Notes under the pieces: model-generated
Databases searched by the model: none
What the model saw: the letters and a program-made list of their open reading frames with translations, nothing else
What the model was told of the DNA's origin: nothing
Shown here: positions 52,650 through 62,191 of the stretch, piece after piece
How positions within the stretch are numbered: position 1 is the first letter of the stretch
Layout of the letters: every line of letters begins with the position of its first letter
Translations under genes and position numbers: made by a program
Origin: an uncultured Gammaproteobacteria bacterium
GTDB lineage: Bacteria > Pseudomonadota > Gammaproteobacteria > Steroidobacterales > UBA11654
Direction: 5' to 3'
Length of the DNA: 64,000 nucleotides
Assembly (NCBI GenBank): GCA_902553145.1
Contig: CACDKD010000002.1
Span: 96,990-160,989 of the forward strand

Positions 52650-54110
52650 ATGAAAACAACAATATCAGTTCTTACTTGCACAATCCTTCTGCTCGGGCAA
52701 GTAAAGGCGGATATTGAATTACCTGACTTGGGAAGTCCAAGCGATGTTTATTTATCAAAATTGGATGAACCAGCAATCGGAAGAGCATATTACAGAAATC
52801 TTAGACAACAAGGTCAAGTGGTTGAAGACCCTCTTTTAAATGAATACATTCAAGATCTTGGCAACAAGCTTTCTTCAAAAGTACAAGACGGTGATTTTCA
52901 ATTTAATTATTTTTTTGTGCCTCAGAATTCAATCAATGCCTTTGCGATGCCTGGAGGATACATTGGAATCCACAATGGTCTCTGTTTAGCTGCAGACAAT
53001 GAAAGTCAACTCGCCTCTGTGGTTGCTCACGAGATCAGTCATGTAACCCAAAGACATATATCCAGACAAATTGGTGATCAGGTTCCAAATTCAATACAAG
53101 GCGGTTTAATACTTCTCGGTGCAATATTATTAGGCGCCATGTCAGGAAACAGCGAAATAGTAGAAGCAGGAGCCATGGTTGCACCTTCGGTTATGACACA
53201 AAACCAAATCGATTTCACAAGAGACATGGAAATTGAAGCAGACGCAATTGGAATTAAAACACTGGGACTATCGGGATACGATCCTTATGCCATGTCAGAA
53301 TTTTTTGAAAAGTTATCTACCGGCTCCGATCCAAGAAATGCTCAATCAATAGAATTTCTCAGAACGCATCCCACATCAGTGAATCGTTCGGCCGCTGCAA
53401 AAAAACAAGCAAGACGCATGACAGTGGAAAGGAAAGATGAATCATTGGGCTTTGAATTGAGTAAAGCAAGAATCAGGCATCTTTTTAGCATTACCCCAGA
53501 AAAAAGTTATGAATATTTTCTTGAAAAAGCCAATCAAGATAGGCTCAGTGACAATCTTTCCAATCATCAAATTGGAAATCTCTACGGATTAGCATTGTCG
53601 CTTGTTCAACTTGGCTTGGTCGATGATGCTGAGTCAATCATTACTCGATTCCTTGATGAAAAGCATGAATTTGGTCACTTCCATATTCTCTATGCTGACC
53701 TCATGATAGAAAAAGAGATGCCGGATAAAGCGCTTCAACATCTCAATAAAAGACTGCTTTTATCGCCTAGAAATATTCCACTTACCATCAAATATGCTGA
53801 ATTAGAATTGGCCTACGGTGACCCTAAAAAAAGTCATGAGATTCTCTTAGATCTTTTCAATAATAAAGTGCCGACTCCCATCCAAATACGATTAATAGCA
53901 AATGCTGCAAATCAAGCTGGGCAGAGAGCTGAGGCGTTCTCATACATGGCAGAGTTCTATTTGAGTATGGGAAATTTCCAAGAGGCTATTGAACAACTAA
54001 AAATTGCACTTACAATGAAGCCCATTACAAATATTCAGAAATCAAAATACATTGCAAGATTGAATGAGGTTGAAGAATATTTAGATGACATAAATAAGAA
54101 TCGTCGATGA
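52650..54110 (+). CDS. bepA: BepA-like periplasmic M48 metalloprotease with TPR repeats
   Basis: Periplasmic protease and chaperone for outer-membrane protein (LptD) assembly. The 486-aa length fits BepA. Seen: signal peptide ending ...LLGQVKA, INAFAMPGGYIGIHNGL, zinc motif VVAHEISHVTQRH (HExxH) with the third ligand in EIEADAIGIKTL, then a TPR region (LYGLALSLVQLGLVDDAES, NIPLTIKYAELELAYGDP, AEFYLSMGNFQEAIEQLK). Its stop overlaps the mlaA ATG by 4 bp, so both envelope genes are linked. Confidence 0.92.
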   Translation: MKTTISVLTCTILLLGQVKADIELPDLGSPSDVYLSKLDEPAIGRAYYRNLRQQGQVVEDPLLNEYIQDLGNKLSSKVQDGDFQFNYFFVPQNSINAFAMPGGYIGIHNGLCLAADNESQLASVVAHEISHVTQRHISRQIGDQVPNSIQGGLILLGAILLGAMSGNSEIVEAGAMVAPSVMTQNQIDFTRDMEIEADAIGIKTLGLSGYDPYAMSEFFEKLSTGSDPRNAQSIEFLRTHPTSVNRSAAAKKQARRMTVERKDESLGFELSKARIRHLFSITPEKSYEYFLEKANQDRLSDNLSNHQIGNLYGLALSLVQLGLVDDAESIITRFLDEKHEFGHFHILYADLMIEKEMPDKALQHLNKRLLLSPRNIPLTIKYAELELAYGDPKKSHEILLDLFNNKVPTPIQIRLIANAANQAGQRAEAFSYMAEFYLSMGNFQEAIEQLKIALTMKPITNIQKSKYIARLNEVEEYLDDINKNRR

Positions 54111-54835
54111 AAAAACAAATGAAAATCATTCTTTTGCCACTGCTGATAATGCTTGGTGGCTGCTCATATCAGGGTGCATTAGCGCCTGACGATGCAGATC
54201 CATATGAAAAGACAAATCGAGGTATTTTTAAATTTAATGAAGAATTGGATAAGGCGGTACTTGAACCAGTCGCCGATAGTTATGATGTAATCATTCCGGA
54301 ATCAGTCCAATCTGGTTTTACAAATATTTTTAATAATGCTGAGTATCCTATTACGATTACCAATCTACTGCTTCAAGGAAAACCATTGGAATCCATAAAA
54401 GGTTTAGCCAGGTTTACAATCAATAGCACCATTGGACTGCTTGGTATCTTTGATCCTGCTTCTGGAATGGGGATTGAAGCACAAGATGAAGATTTTGCAC
54501 AAACACTTGGGGTTTGGGGGGTTGATCAGGGTTCTTACATTATGACGCCACTCCTGGGGCCATATACTGTTCGCCACGGCTTTGGAGACCTTATAGACAA
54601 CCTCTTTAATCCAATCAGCTATATTGATAACGGGCTTTCTAGATACGGTTTAAAAATCATTGATAAAATTCAGGAGCGATCGGACTTATCGTCTTTAGAG
54701 GATGAGCTTTATGGATCTTACGATCCTTATCAGTATCTAAGAGATTCATACATACAGAATAGAACCTATAAGCTCAATAATGGTGTTGTTGACGAAGAGG
54801 ATGAATTTGATGAAATTGATTTTGAAGACTTCTAA
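54107..54835 (+). CDS. mlaA: Outer-membrane phospholipid transport lipoprotein MlaA
   Basis: Removes phospholipids from the outer leaflet of the outer membrane and passes them to MlaC. The 242-aa protein has a lipoprotein signal (MLGGC, Cys19), DPYEKTNRGIFKFNEELDKAV, NAEYPITITNLLLQGKPLESI, RFTINSTIGLLGIFDPAS and QDEDFAQTLGVWGVDQGSYI, all family features. Co-translated with the BepA-like gene. It converges on and overlaps mlaC by 4 bp, an arrangement different from the enterobacterial one where mlaA is remote. Confidence 0.94.
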   Translation: MKKQMKIILLPLLIMLGGCSYQGALAPDDADPYEKTNRGIFKFNEELDKAVLEPVADSYDVIIPESVQSGFTNIFNNAEYPITITNLLLQGKPLESIKGLARFTINSTIGLLGIFDPASGMGIEAQDEDFAQTLGVWGVDQGSYIMTPLLGPYTVRHGFGDLIDNLFNPISYIDNGLSRYGLKIIDKIQERSDLSSLEDELYGSYDPYQYLRDSYIQNRTYKLNNGVVDEEDEFDEIDFEDF

Positions 54836-55431
54836 TTTTCCGACTCAAGCCTTTCTATAACAGCATCAATTCCCACTGCAGTGATTTCGGCATCAAACTG
54901 ATTTCTATAATTTTTGATATAAGAGACCCCCTCAATACGAACATCAAAAAATCTCCAGCCGTCTCTGAATAGGCCAAAACTAAAATTCATAGGTATAACT
55001 TCGCCTTTGTATAAAACTTCCGACTTAACGGTTAATTTTTTTGTTTGATCGGTAATTTCAACTATTGGTAAAACCTTGATATTGCTGACGTCAAAATTAA
55101 GCAATGTCAGCGCATAAGACTTCACCAAGGATTGATAGAGTCCTTCTGTAAATCTCGCTCTTTGATCAGTGTCTGTTTTTGTCCAATGCTTATCTAGCAC
55201 CAACCTGCCTGCATATTGCTTCTGAAAATATGGTGACAATGTGGAATCAATTATCGAATAGAGTTCATCTTTATCATCTTCTAGTCTTCTTTTATTCTCT
55301 TGGTCACCGAGTTGGCTATTCATACTGTCAATTGAAGAGGTAATCATTTCATCAGGCAAGAGAGAGTCTTCAGTATAACTGATGCTTGGTAGCAATATAA
55401 ATGCCAATAGAATGGCGAAGTTTCTAATCAT
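54832..55431 (-). CDS. mlaC: Periplasmic phospholipid shuttle MlaC (Ttg2D type)
   Basis: Carries phospholipids between the outer-membrane MlaA complex and the inner-membrane MlaFEDB transporter. The 199-aa protein has a signal peptide (MIRNFAILLAFILLPSISYT), then the MlaC fold: DELYSIIDSTLSPYFQKQYAGRLVLDKHWTKT, RARFTEGLYQSLVKSYALTLL, KSEVLYKGEVIPMNFSF and a Trp-containing DGWRFFDVRIEGVSYIKNYRNQF. The other mla genes are not in the window. It is 13 nt downstream of the aldolase gene on the same strand. Confidence 0.93.
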   Translation of the reverse strand: MIRNFAILLAFILLPSISYTEDSLLPDEMITSSIDSMNSQLGDQENKRRLEDDKDELYSIIDSTLSPYFQKQYAGRLVLDKHWTKTDTDQRARFTEGLYQSLVKSYALTLLNFDVSNIKVLPIVEITDQTKKLTVKSEVLYKGEVIPMNFSFGLFRDGWRFFDVRIEGVSYIKNYRNQFDAEITAVGIDAVIERLESEN

Positions 55432-55444
55432 GAACTTATAAGAT

Positions 55445-56461
55445 TTATGCTTCTTCCATTTGTGGGTGATAATTTCCTGTTCTAGCTAGACTGTTTAACC
55501 TAGATCGCTTGATGAATGTTTCTTGTGCTGCTTCAATGTTTCCTTCCTGGCCAGACCATACTTTGAGCGGTTCGGCTTGAAGAGCTCTGCCATAAGAAAA
55601 AGTCAATTGCCACGGGTGCGGTCCCATTTCATTCATTGAGCTCAGATGTGCGGTTGCCTCTTCTGAGGTCTGCCCGCCAGATAGGAATGCGATGCCTGGA
55701 ACTTCATCAGGGACATTCTCAGTCAAGCATTTTACTGTTGCACTGGCCACTGTTGGAATGTCCGCTCTGTTTACAGCATCCATGCCTGAAATAACCATGT
55801 TTGGCTTAAGTACGATTCCATTTAAAGCTACTTTTTGTTTATTGAGTTCAGCGAAGACCTCCTGCAAGACTTTCGAAGTAACATCAAAACAACGATCTAT
55901 ATCATGATTTCCATCCATGAGGACTTCTGGTTCTACAATAGGAACCATTTGTGCTTGTTGGCAAAGTGCTGCATATCTAGCCAACGCATGTGCATTGAGT
56001 CTGACGCAATTGTCTGATGGTAGGTCTGCAGAAATATTTATAACCGCCCTCCATTTGGCAAATCTAGCGCCTAATTCATAATATTCACTTAATCTTTCAG
56101 CTAGCCCATCCAATCCTTCCGTGACAGTTTCTCCTTTGCAAAATGGAATGCCTTTTATTCCTTTATCAACTTTAATTCCAGGGACAATACCGAGTGAAGT
56201 AAGGTGCTCTGGAAATGGGATTCCATCATCGGTTGATTGCCTGATGGTTTCATCAAATAAAATGACGCCGCTTATGTATTCAGAAACATTTGGACTGGTG
56301 AAAAGTAAATTTCTATATGTTTGACGATTGCCTTCCGTTGACTCTGTATCAATTGTTGCAAATCTTTTTCCAATGGTTGGTGTGCTTTCGTCTGCAGCAA
56401 GTATCCCTTTATTGGGAGCAACCATTGACTGAGCTATCGAATTCAATGAACTTAGATCCAT
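55445..56461 (-). CDS. Class I fructose-bisphosphate aldolase
   Basis: Schiff-base aldolase of glycolysis and gluconeogenesis, 338 aa. It is the eukaryotic-like class I type: NKGILAADESTPTIGKRF, RQTYRNLLFTSPNVSEYISG, KWRAVINI, VPIVEPEVLMDGNHDI, the Schiff-base Lys in NGIVLKPNMVISG, and IAFLSGGQTSEEATAHLSSM. The typical metal sites of class II enzymes are absent. An ATG with GGAGAT upstream is used. A TATAAT at 56489-56494 lies upstream. Confidence 0.95.
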   Translation of the reverse strand: MDLSSLNSIAQSMVAPNKGILAADESTPTIGKRFATIDTESTEGNRQTYRNLLFTSPNVSEYISGVILFDETIRQSTDDGIPFPEHLTSLGIVPGIKVDKGIKGIPFCKGETVTEGLDGLAERLSEYYELGARFAKWRAVINISADLPSDNCVRLNAHALARYAALCQQAQMVPIVEPEVLMDGNHDIDRCFDVTSKVLQEVFAELNKQKVALNGIVLKPNMVISGMDAVNRADIPTVASATVKCLTENVPDEVPGIAFLSGGQTSEEATAHLSSMNEMGPHPWQLTFSYGRALQAEPLKVWSGQEGNIEAAQETFIKRSRLNSLARTGNYHPQMEEA

Positions 56462-56488
56462 TACATATCTCCTAAATTAACTCGTAGA

Positions 56489-56494
56489 ATTATA
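56489..56494 (-). promoter_or_regulatory. -10 promoter element for the aldolase gene
   Basis: A perfect TATAAT on the minus strand 28 nt before the aldolase ATG. No good -35 sits at 16-18 bp, so this may rely on activation or on a weak contact (TTGATA lies 21 bp further up). Confidence 0.4.
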
Positions 56495-56544
56495 CATTAT
56501 TGATTCAAATTCACATATCAAATTACGCCCTAGCCCCATAAATG

Positions 56545-56581
56545 TTGATTATGAGAGTAAATCGTACTAAAATAGTACTAT
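56545..56581 (+). promoter_or_regulatory. SUF operon promoter with Rrf2/IscR-like operator
   Basis: TTGATT (56545-56550), 17-bp spacer and TAAAAT (56568-56573) form a good sigma70 promoter. The -10 lies inside a palindrome GTACT-AAAAT-AGTAC (56564-56578), whose core (ACTAAAATAGT) resembles IscR type 1 sites. It overlaps the promoter exactly as an autorepressor site should. The regulator gene starts at 56603. Confidence 0.7.
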
Positions 56582-56602
56582 TTAAATAAGGTTAAGGTAT
56601 AA

Positions 56603-57058
56603 ATGCTTAGAATTACTAAGATGACTGATTATGCAGTCCTGATTCTTGCGAATCTGGCATTGCATGACAACAAACTGCTCACTGCGAAAGAAATCGCCAG
56701 TGAGACTCACATATCATTGCCTACCACACAAAAGATTCTTAAAAAACTCAATCGCAAAAATCTGGTCATATCAAAACAAGGTGCCTCTGGAGGTTATTCA
56801 CTTGATCCTGAAACGAAAAATTTGTCTGTCGCGACCCTATTAGAAAAATTAGACGGGGATCTGTCGATCACACAATGTTCTAGTAATGACGATCAGTGTG
56901 AGGTCGAGGACTTTTGCAATATCGGAAATGCCTGGCAAATGATCAACCAGAGAGTCCAATGGGCACTGAATGACATAACACTAGGTGATTTAATACACCC
57001 AACAAGAATTGAACAATTTATCAGTACCAATATACCTGTTGCACGAGAAAACCATTGA
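56603..57058 (+). CDS. Rrf2-family iron-sulfur regulator of the SUF operon
   Basis: A 151-aa transcription factor of the Rrf2/IscR family, of the SUF-associated group. A winged helix occupies the N-terminal half (MTDYAVLILANLALHDNKLL, ETHISLPTTQKILKKLNRKNLV, QGASGGYSLDP). Three Cys likely to bind an iron-sulfur cluster follow (CSSNDDQCEVEDFC). Cluster-bearing protein should repress the operon, relieving repression when clusters are short; this is family knowledge. It is the first gene of the operon, 24 nt before sufB, with its own operator candidate upstream. Confidence 0.92.
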   Translation: MLRITKMTDYAVLILANLALHDNKLLTAKEIASETHISLPTTQKILKKLNRKNLVISKQGASGGYSLDPETKNLSVATLLEKLDGDLSITQCSSNDDQCEVEDFCNIGNAWQMINQRVQWALNDITLGDLIHPTRIEQFISTNIPVARENH

Positions 57059-57082
57059 GTCTATTTCAACGAAAAAAAGCAG

Positions 57083-58537
57083 ATGAGTGATAAAGATAAT
57101 AAAAACAAAGAAATCAATGAATTTCTAAACAAGTCATACGAATACGGTTTCACTACTGAGATTGAATCAGAGACTATACCGCCTGGCCTTGATGAAGATG
57201 TAGTCACATTGATTTCTAAAATGAAAAATGAGCCTGAGTTTCTTCTGAAATGGCGCTTAAAAGCATTCAGACATTGGAAAAAAATGCCTCAACCAGATTG
57301 GGCAAAGTTATCCATTGATCCAATTGACTATCAAGCCATCTCCTATTTTTCTAAACCCAAGCAGGATGACGGCCCAAAGTCACTCGATGAAGTTGATCCG
57401 AAATTACTTGAGACATATGAAAAACTAGGAATCCCTCTTCATGAAAGAGCCAAATTGGCAGGCGTTGCGGTTGATGCGGTATTTGATAGTGTTTCTGTTG
57501 TAACAACTTTCAAAGACAAACTTGCAGAAGCAGGTGTAATTTTTTGCTCTTTCTCAGAGGCAGCCATTGATTATCCTGAGCTGATTGAAAAGTATCTGGG
57601 AACAGTGGTTCCAATTAAAGACAATTACTTTGCAGCTCTAAATTCTGCTGTTTTTTCAGACGGTACGTTTGTGTATATACCAAAAGGTGTTCGATGCCCG
57701 ATGGAGCTCTCAACGTATTTTAGAATCAATGAGGCAAAAACCGGTCAGTTTGAAAGAACATTAATAGTAGCCGAAGAAGAAAGTTACGTTAGCTACCTTG
57801 AGGGTTGTACAGCCCCAATGAGAGACGAGAATCAGTTGCATGCAGCTGTTGTGGAACTTGTGGCCCATAAGAATGCAGAGATTAAATACTCCACAGTTCA
57901 AAACTGGTATCCAGGCGATGAAGAAGGCAAAGGCGGTATATATAATTTCGTAACAAAACGCGGGGACTGCAAAGGGGAAAACTCAAAGATCAGTTGGACA
58001 CAAATTGAAACGGGTTCTGCAATTACTTGGAAATATCCGAGTTGTATATTAAGGGGTGATAATTCAACTGGTGAGTTCCACTCTATTGCACTGACGAATA
58101 ATCTGCAGCAGGCCGATACAGGTACAAAAATGATTCATCTTGGCAAAGATACCAAGAGCAAGATTATCAGTAAGGGCATTTCTGCAAAGTCTTCGCAAAA
58201 CACTTACAGAGGTCAAGTGACCATGTCAAAAGGTGCAAAAAATTCAAGAAACTTCACACAATGTGACTCCCTTCTTATAGGAAGCAGTGCAGGAGCTCAC
58301 ACATTTCCATCAATTGATGTCATGAATTCCAGCTCAATCCTGGAACATGAGGCAACGACTTCTAAAATTGCCGACGAACAGCTGTTTTATTGCATGCAAA
58401 GAGGTATCAGCGAAGAAGATGCGATTGGATTGATTGTGAGTGGCTTCTGCAAAGAAGTTCTGAATGAACTTCCGATGGAATTTGCAGTAGAGGCAAGAGC
58501 TTTATTGCAGGTAAATTTAGAAGGAGCCATTGGATAA
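57083..58537 (+). CDS. sufB: Fe-S cluster assembly protein SufB
   Basis: Scaffold subunit of the SufBC2D complex that builds iron-sulfur clusters. At 484 aa it is full-length: [116 protein letters not shown] and the C-terminal beta-helix with [15 protein letters not shown], ending in a helical region. Its stop overlaps the sufC ATG by 1 nt. Confidence 0.97.
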   Translation: MSDKDNKNKEINEFLNKSYEYGFTTEIESETIPPGLDEDVVTLISKMKNEPEFLLKWRLKAFRHWKKMPQPDWAKLSIDPIDYQAISYFSKPKQDDGPKSLDEVDPKLLETYEKLGIPLHERAKLAGVAVDAVFDSVSVVTTFKDKLAEAGVIFCSFSEAAIDYPELIEKYLGTVVPIKDNYFAALNSAVFSDGTFVYIPKGVRCPMELSTYFRINEAKTGQFERTLIVAEEESYVSYLEGCTAPMRDENQLHAAVVELVAHKNAEIKYSTVQNWYPGDEEGKGGIYNFVTKRGDCKGENSKISWTQIETGSAITWKYPSCILRGDNSTGEFHSIALTNNLQQADTGTKMIHLGKDTKSKIISKGISAKSSQNTYRGQVTMSKGAKNSRNFTQCDSLLIGSSAGAHTFPSIDVMNSSSILEHEATTSKIADEQLFYCMQRGISEEDAIGLIVSGFCKEVLNELPMEFAVEARALLQVNLEGAIG

Positions 58538-59289
58538 TGTCTAATATTCTTTCAATCAAAGATCTATATGTTGATGTCGGTGATACGTCGATCGTTAATG
58601 GTCTAAATCTAAAGATTTCTTCAGGCGAAACGCATGCAATCATGGGACCGAATGGTTCTGGAAAAAGCACTCTAGCAAAGGCAATTGCTGGTCACCCAGA
58701 CTATAAAATCCAATCTGGAAAAATAACCTACATGGGTAATGACTTGAGTGCTCTTTCAATTGAGGAAAGATCGAATCTTGGGGTCTTTCTGGGATTTCAG
58801 TACCCAATAGAAATTCCTGGTCTTTCGAATACAGCCTTCCTAAAAGCAGCAATCAATGCAAAAAGAAAATACCATGGTATGGATGAGCTTTCTGCAAGTG
58901 AATTTTTAGTTGATCTGAAAGAAAAATCAAAGATGATGGATATTGAGCAGTCGTTTCTTTCCAGAGGAGTCAATGAAGGATTCTCAGGCGGTGAGAAAAA
59001 GCGCAATGAAATATTGCAAATGTTAATGCTCGAGCCAACTCTATCAATACTTGATGAGACTGATTCTGGTCTTGATATTGATTCCATGAAAGTCGTAGCA
59101 TCGGGTGTCAATGCATTTAGAAATAAGAAGACCGCTTCATTGATTATTACTCACTACGAACGCTTACTGAATTACATAACACCCGATTACGTCCACGTGT
59201 TTCATGATGGTGCAATCATAAAGACCGGAGACATACAATTGGCCAAGGATCTTGAAGAAAGAGGATATGAGTGGCTAACCAATCCATAA
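58537..59289 (+). CDS. sufC: Fe-S cluster assembly ATPase SufC
   Basis: ABC-type ATPase that drives conformational change in SufBCD; not a transporter. At 250 aa it has Walker A GPNGSGKST, the Q-loop FQYPIEIPG, the signature FSGGEKKRNEILQML, Walker B LSILDETDSGLDID and the switch His (LIITHYERLL). The DETDSGLD sequence is typical of SufC. It overlaps sufB by 1 nt and sufD by 19 nt. Confidence 0.97.
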   Translation: MSNILSIKDLYVDVGDTSIVNGLNLKISSGETHAIMGPNGSGKSTLAKAIAGHPDYKIQSGKITYMGNDLSALSIEERSNLGVFLGFQYPIEIPGLSNTAFLKAAINAKRKYHGMDELSASEFLVDLKEKSKMMDIEQSFLSRGVNEGFSGGEKKRNEILQMLMLEPTLSILDETDSGLDIDSMKVVASGVNAFRNKKTASLIITHYERLLNYITPDYVHVFHDGAIIKTGDIQLAKDLEERGYEWLTNP

Positions 59290-60545
59290 ATCAATCAGAA
59301 CATATGGATGGGCTTCAAAAATTCATCGAAAATGACAGTCATGAATTTCCTGATTGGATGAATCATAGTAGGGAATCTTCATTAAAAAAATACAAGGAAG
59401 TGTGTCCAAAGCATCTAAAAAATGCCACGTGGAAGAACACGAAACTAAACGAGATGTTAAATGACTTCTTTGAGAAAGAATTTTCAGTTCAACAATCAAC
59501 TCTCGATAATATCGACTTAAAATCCAACCTTGATAATTCTCTGACAATATATTTCCATGCAGGCGTTTTTTTCACCAAAGAGGAGATTCCCAGTTACATA
59601 AAGCTTTTAAATCATAAGTATCTCGAGGAAAACCAATCAATCTTTGGCCTTGAAGATAGGTCTGAAAGACAATCAATACCTTATTTGCTCAATAATATTG
59701 TCAGCAGAGATGCTCTTATGATTGATACTGCTGTCAATCAAAATGTCGAGAGGTTGATTCATATCGTTTACCTGCCAAATCAAAATGGCAATGTAGCACC
59801 AAGATTAAATATTAACGTTTCAGAAAATAGCTCAATCAAAATCATAGAGGAACATTTACAATCAAAAAATTCAATCATAAACCACTGTATTGATATCAAT
59901 TGTGAAGCAACATCCAGTCTTGAGTATTACAAAGTTAATCACAGGCAAAATGACAGTTATCTCATTAGCAATCTCAATCTCAATCAGGAGGAAGATACTG
60001 ACGTCAAAATTTTCAATTTAGACTTGGGTGCAGATTCTGGAAGCTCACTCAATCATTTAAAACTCAATGGGGAGAACTCCAATGTTGCTTGCTCTACCCT
60101 CTTTATGCCCTCTGATCATCGATCCTCGCATCAGAATGTTGTAATTGATCATTTGTCAGATAAGTCCTCCAGTTCTGTGAATTTTAGAGGCGTAATTAAT
60201 GATGAAGCCACTGGATCCTTTTTTGGTAAAGTAAGGGTCGCAAAAGAAAGAAGGGGGACGTCGGCCTTCATGCAAAATAAGAATTTGTTACTCTCCGATG
60301 AATCAAAAATCTCAACTGTTCCGATTCTAGAAATTTATAACGACGATACAGAATGTTCACATAGTGCTACATCAGGATCGCTTGATAAAGAAAAACTCTT
60401 CTATCTCAAAACCAGAGGCATCAATGAAAATGATGCAAAAGATTTCCTTATAAAGTCATTCATCGATGAACTTGCTTCTCAAATCAAATCAAGAAGGTTG
60501 AGAGATTATGTGAATGAAATAATCGCTGGAAATTACAAGGTTTAA
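59271..60545 (+). CDS. sufD: Fe-S cluster assembly protein SufD
   Basis: Scaffold partner of SufB. The 424-aa protein has a divergent N-terminal domain (FPDWMNHSRESSLKKYKEVC) and a conserved beta-helix core: YHVAHE-like VIDHLSDKSSSSVNFRGVIN, GKVRVAKERRGTSAFMQNKNLLLSDES, PILEIYNDDTECSHSATSGSLDKEKLFYLKTRGINENDAKDFLIKSF. The start GTG at 59271 lies inside sufC and has AGAGGA upstream; an ATG eleven codons in is the alternative. Co-translated with sufC; sufS follows 3 nt later. Confidence 0.94.
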   Translation: MANQSINQSEHMDGLQKFIENDSHEFPDWMNHSRESSLKKYKEVCPKHLKNATWKNTKLNEMLNDFFEKEFSVQQSTLDNIDLKSNLDNSLTIYFHAGVFFTKEEIPSYIKLLNHKYLEENQSIFGLEDRSERQSIPYLLNNIVSRDALMIDTAVNQNVERLIHIVYLPNQNGNVAPRLNINVSENSSIKIIEEHLQSKNSIINHCIDINCEATSSLEYYKVNHRQNDSYLISNLNLNQEEDTDVKIFNLDLGADSGSSLNHLKLNGENSNVACSTLFMPSDHRSSHQNVVIDHLSDKSSSSVNFRGVINDEATGSFFGKVRVAKERRGTSAFMQNKNLLLSDESKISTVPILEIYNDDTECSHSATSGSLDKEKLFYLKTRGINENDAKDFLIKSFIDELASQIKSRRLRDYVNEIIAGNYKV

Positions 60546-60548
60546 TTT

Positions 60549-61778
60549 ATGAAGGCGAAACAAAAAAAAGCATTCGAAAGAATAAGAGAAGAATTTCCAA
60601 TACTTGATCAGAAAATAAATGGAGAGGATCTCATTTATCTAGACAATGCGGCTTCAACCCAAAAGCCAAAAGCTGTGATCAATGCCATCAAAGACTATTA
60701 TGAGAATGATCATTCAAATGTTCACAGAGGTGTACATACGCTCAGTGTTAGAGCAACTGAAGCTTATGAGAATGCAAGGGTTAAAGTTACAGAATTTCTA
60801 AACTCACCCAATAATCATCAAATTATATTTACAAAGGGAACAACAGATTCAATCAATCTCATTGCAACCTCCATCACAAGTTTAATCAATGAAAATGATG
60901 AAATACTGATAACTGCGATGGAGCATCATTCAAACATTGTGCCGTGGCAAGAATTATGCAAAAGAACTGGTGCAGTATTAAGAATTATTCCAATCAATGA
61001 AAATGGCGAAATACTTATTGATGATTACAAAGATATGGTTTCAGCCAAGACAAAGCTGATCTCGGTTGTTCATCTCTCCAATACTCTCGGTACAATCAAT
61101 CCTATAGAGGACATCATAAAGATAGCAAAATCGCATGATGTCATCACGGTTATAGATGGAGCACAAGCCGCGGGTCATCTTCCGATTGACGTTCAACAAT
61201 TAGATTGCGATTTCTATCTATTTTCTGGACACAAAATTTTTGGTCCTACAGGAATTGGGGTGCTTTATGGCAAGGAGGAAATCCTAAATAGAATTGATCC
61301 ATATCAGTATGGCGGTGAAATGATTTTAAAAGTCACTTTTGAGGAAACAACATACAACAGCCTTCCTCACAAATTTGAAGCCGGTACTCCCAATATTGCT
61401 GGTGCTGTGGGCATTGGGGCATCGATTGATTTCATAAATAGTCTTGATAGAGATCTTTGTCATGAATATGAAATGAGTCTTCACGATTATGCGTTAAATC
61501 AACTAGAGCAGATTGATGGGATACGCATTATCGGCAAATCGAGTCACAAATCGGCCATCATTTCTTTTGTCATTGATGGCATGCATCCACATGACATCGG
61601 TACAATAATTAATCAAAAAGGAATTGCTGTTAGAACCGGTCATCATTGCACTATGCCATTGATGGACTTTTATGAAATTCCAGGAACAGTAAGGGCATCT
61701 TTTAGTATCTATAACAATCATTCGGAAATAGATAAACTGATCGATGCGATTAAATTAGCCATAAAGATGCTGAAATAA
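60549..61778 (+). CDS. sufS: Cysteine desulfurase SufS
   Basis: PLP enzyme that takes sulfur from cysteine as a persulfide for cluster assembly. At 409 aa: YLDNAASTQKPKAVINAI, NVHRGVHTLSVRATEAYENAR, FTKGTTDSINLIA, the PLP Lys in FYLFSGHKIFGPTGIG, and the persulfide Cys in VRTGHHCTMPLMDFY, then TVRASFSIYNNHSEID. Paired here with SufU rather than SufE. It shares its stop/start with sufU (1-nt overlap). Confidence 0.96.
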   Translation: MKAKQKKAFERIREEFPILDQKINGEDLIYLDNAASTQKPKAVINAIKDYYENDHSNVHRGVHTLSVRATEAYENARVKVTEFLNSPNNHQIIFTKGTTDSINLIATSITSLINENDEILITAMEHHSNIVPWQELCKRTGAVLRIIPINENGEILIDDYKDMVSAKTKLISVVHLSNTLGTINPIEDIIKIAKSHDVITVIDGAQAAGHLPIDVQQLDCDFYLFSGHKIFGPTGIGVLYGKEEILNRIDPYQYGGEMILKVTFEETTYNSLPHKFEAGTPNIAGAVGIGASIDFINSLDRDLCHEYEMSLHDYALNQLEQIDGIRIIGKSSHKSAIISFVIDGMHPHDIGTIINQKGIAVRTGHHCTMPLMDFYEIPGTVRASFSIYNNHSEIDKLIDAIKLAIKMLK

Positions 61779-62191
61779 TGGTATCCAAACTATACAAAAA
61801 CCAACTTATTGAACTGAGTCATAACCCATATCATTTTGGTAAACCAGAGGACATCTTTTCAAGCAAAGAAGCCTTAAATACACTTTGTGGAGATAAAATA
61901 ACTGTCTATCAAAATGGTGATCCCTCAAAAGCAATAGAACTTTGGTTTGAGAGTGTGAGTTGTATTATATGCTCTGCCTCTGCCTCGATCCTCACAAAGA
62001 ATATTGAAGGAATGAATCTTAACGATGGCATCAAATTTATGAAACAAGTTGAAGCTTCGATAATAGATGGAACGATTCGAAATAATAATTTTACAAAGGA
62101 TTTGAATTGTCTGGATGAAATAAAAAACTACCCATCACGAACCACATGTGCCACATTACCTTGGACAACGGCTATTGATTTATTGAAATGA
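61778..62191 (+). CDS. sufU: SufU-type sulfur transfer/scaffold protein
   Basis: IscU-fold partner of SufS, 137 aa. The conserved Cys/Asp are all present: NTLCGD (Cys37, Asp39), SCIICSASAS (Cys62) and SRTTCATLPW (Cys124). The 62-residue distance between the second and third Cys equals that of B. subtilis SufU and is longer than in IscU, so SufU is the better name. SufU is a zinc-dependent sulfurtransferase for SufS. An extra Cys65 lies beside Cys62. SufE is absent from this operon. Confidence 0.92.
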   Translation: MVSKLYKNQLIELSHNPYHFGKPEDIFSSKEALNTLCGDKITVYQNGDPSKAIELWFESVSCIICSASASILTKNIEGMNLNDGIKFMKQVEASIIDGTIRNNNFTKDLNCLDEIKNYPSRTTCATLPWTTAIDLLK

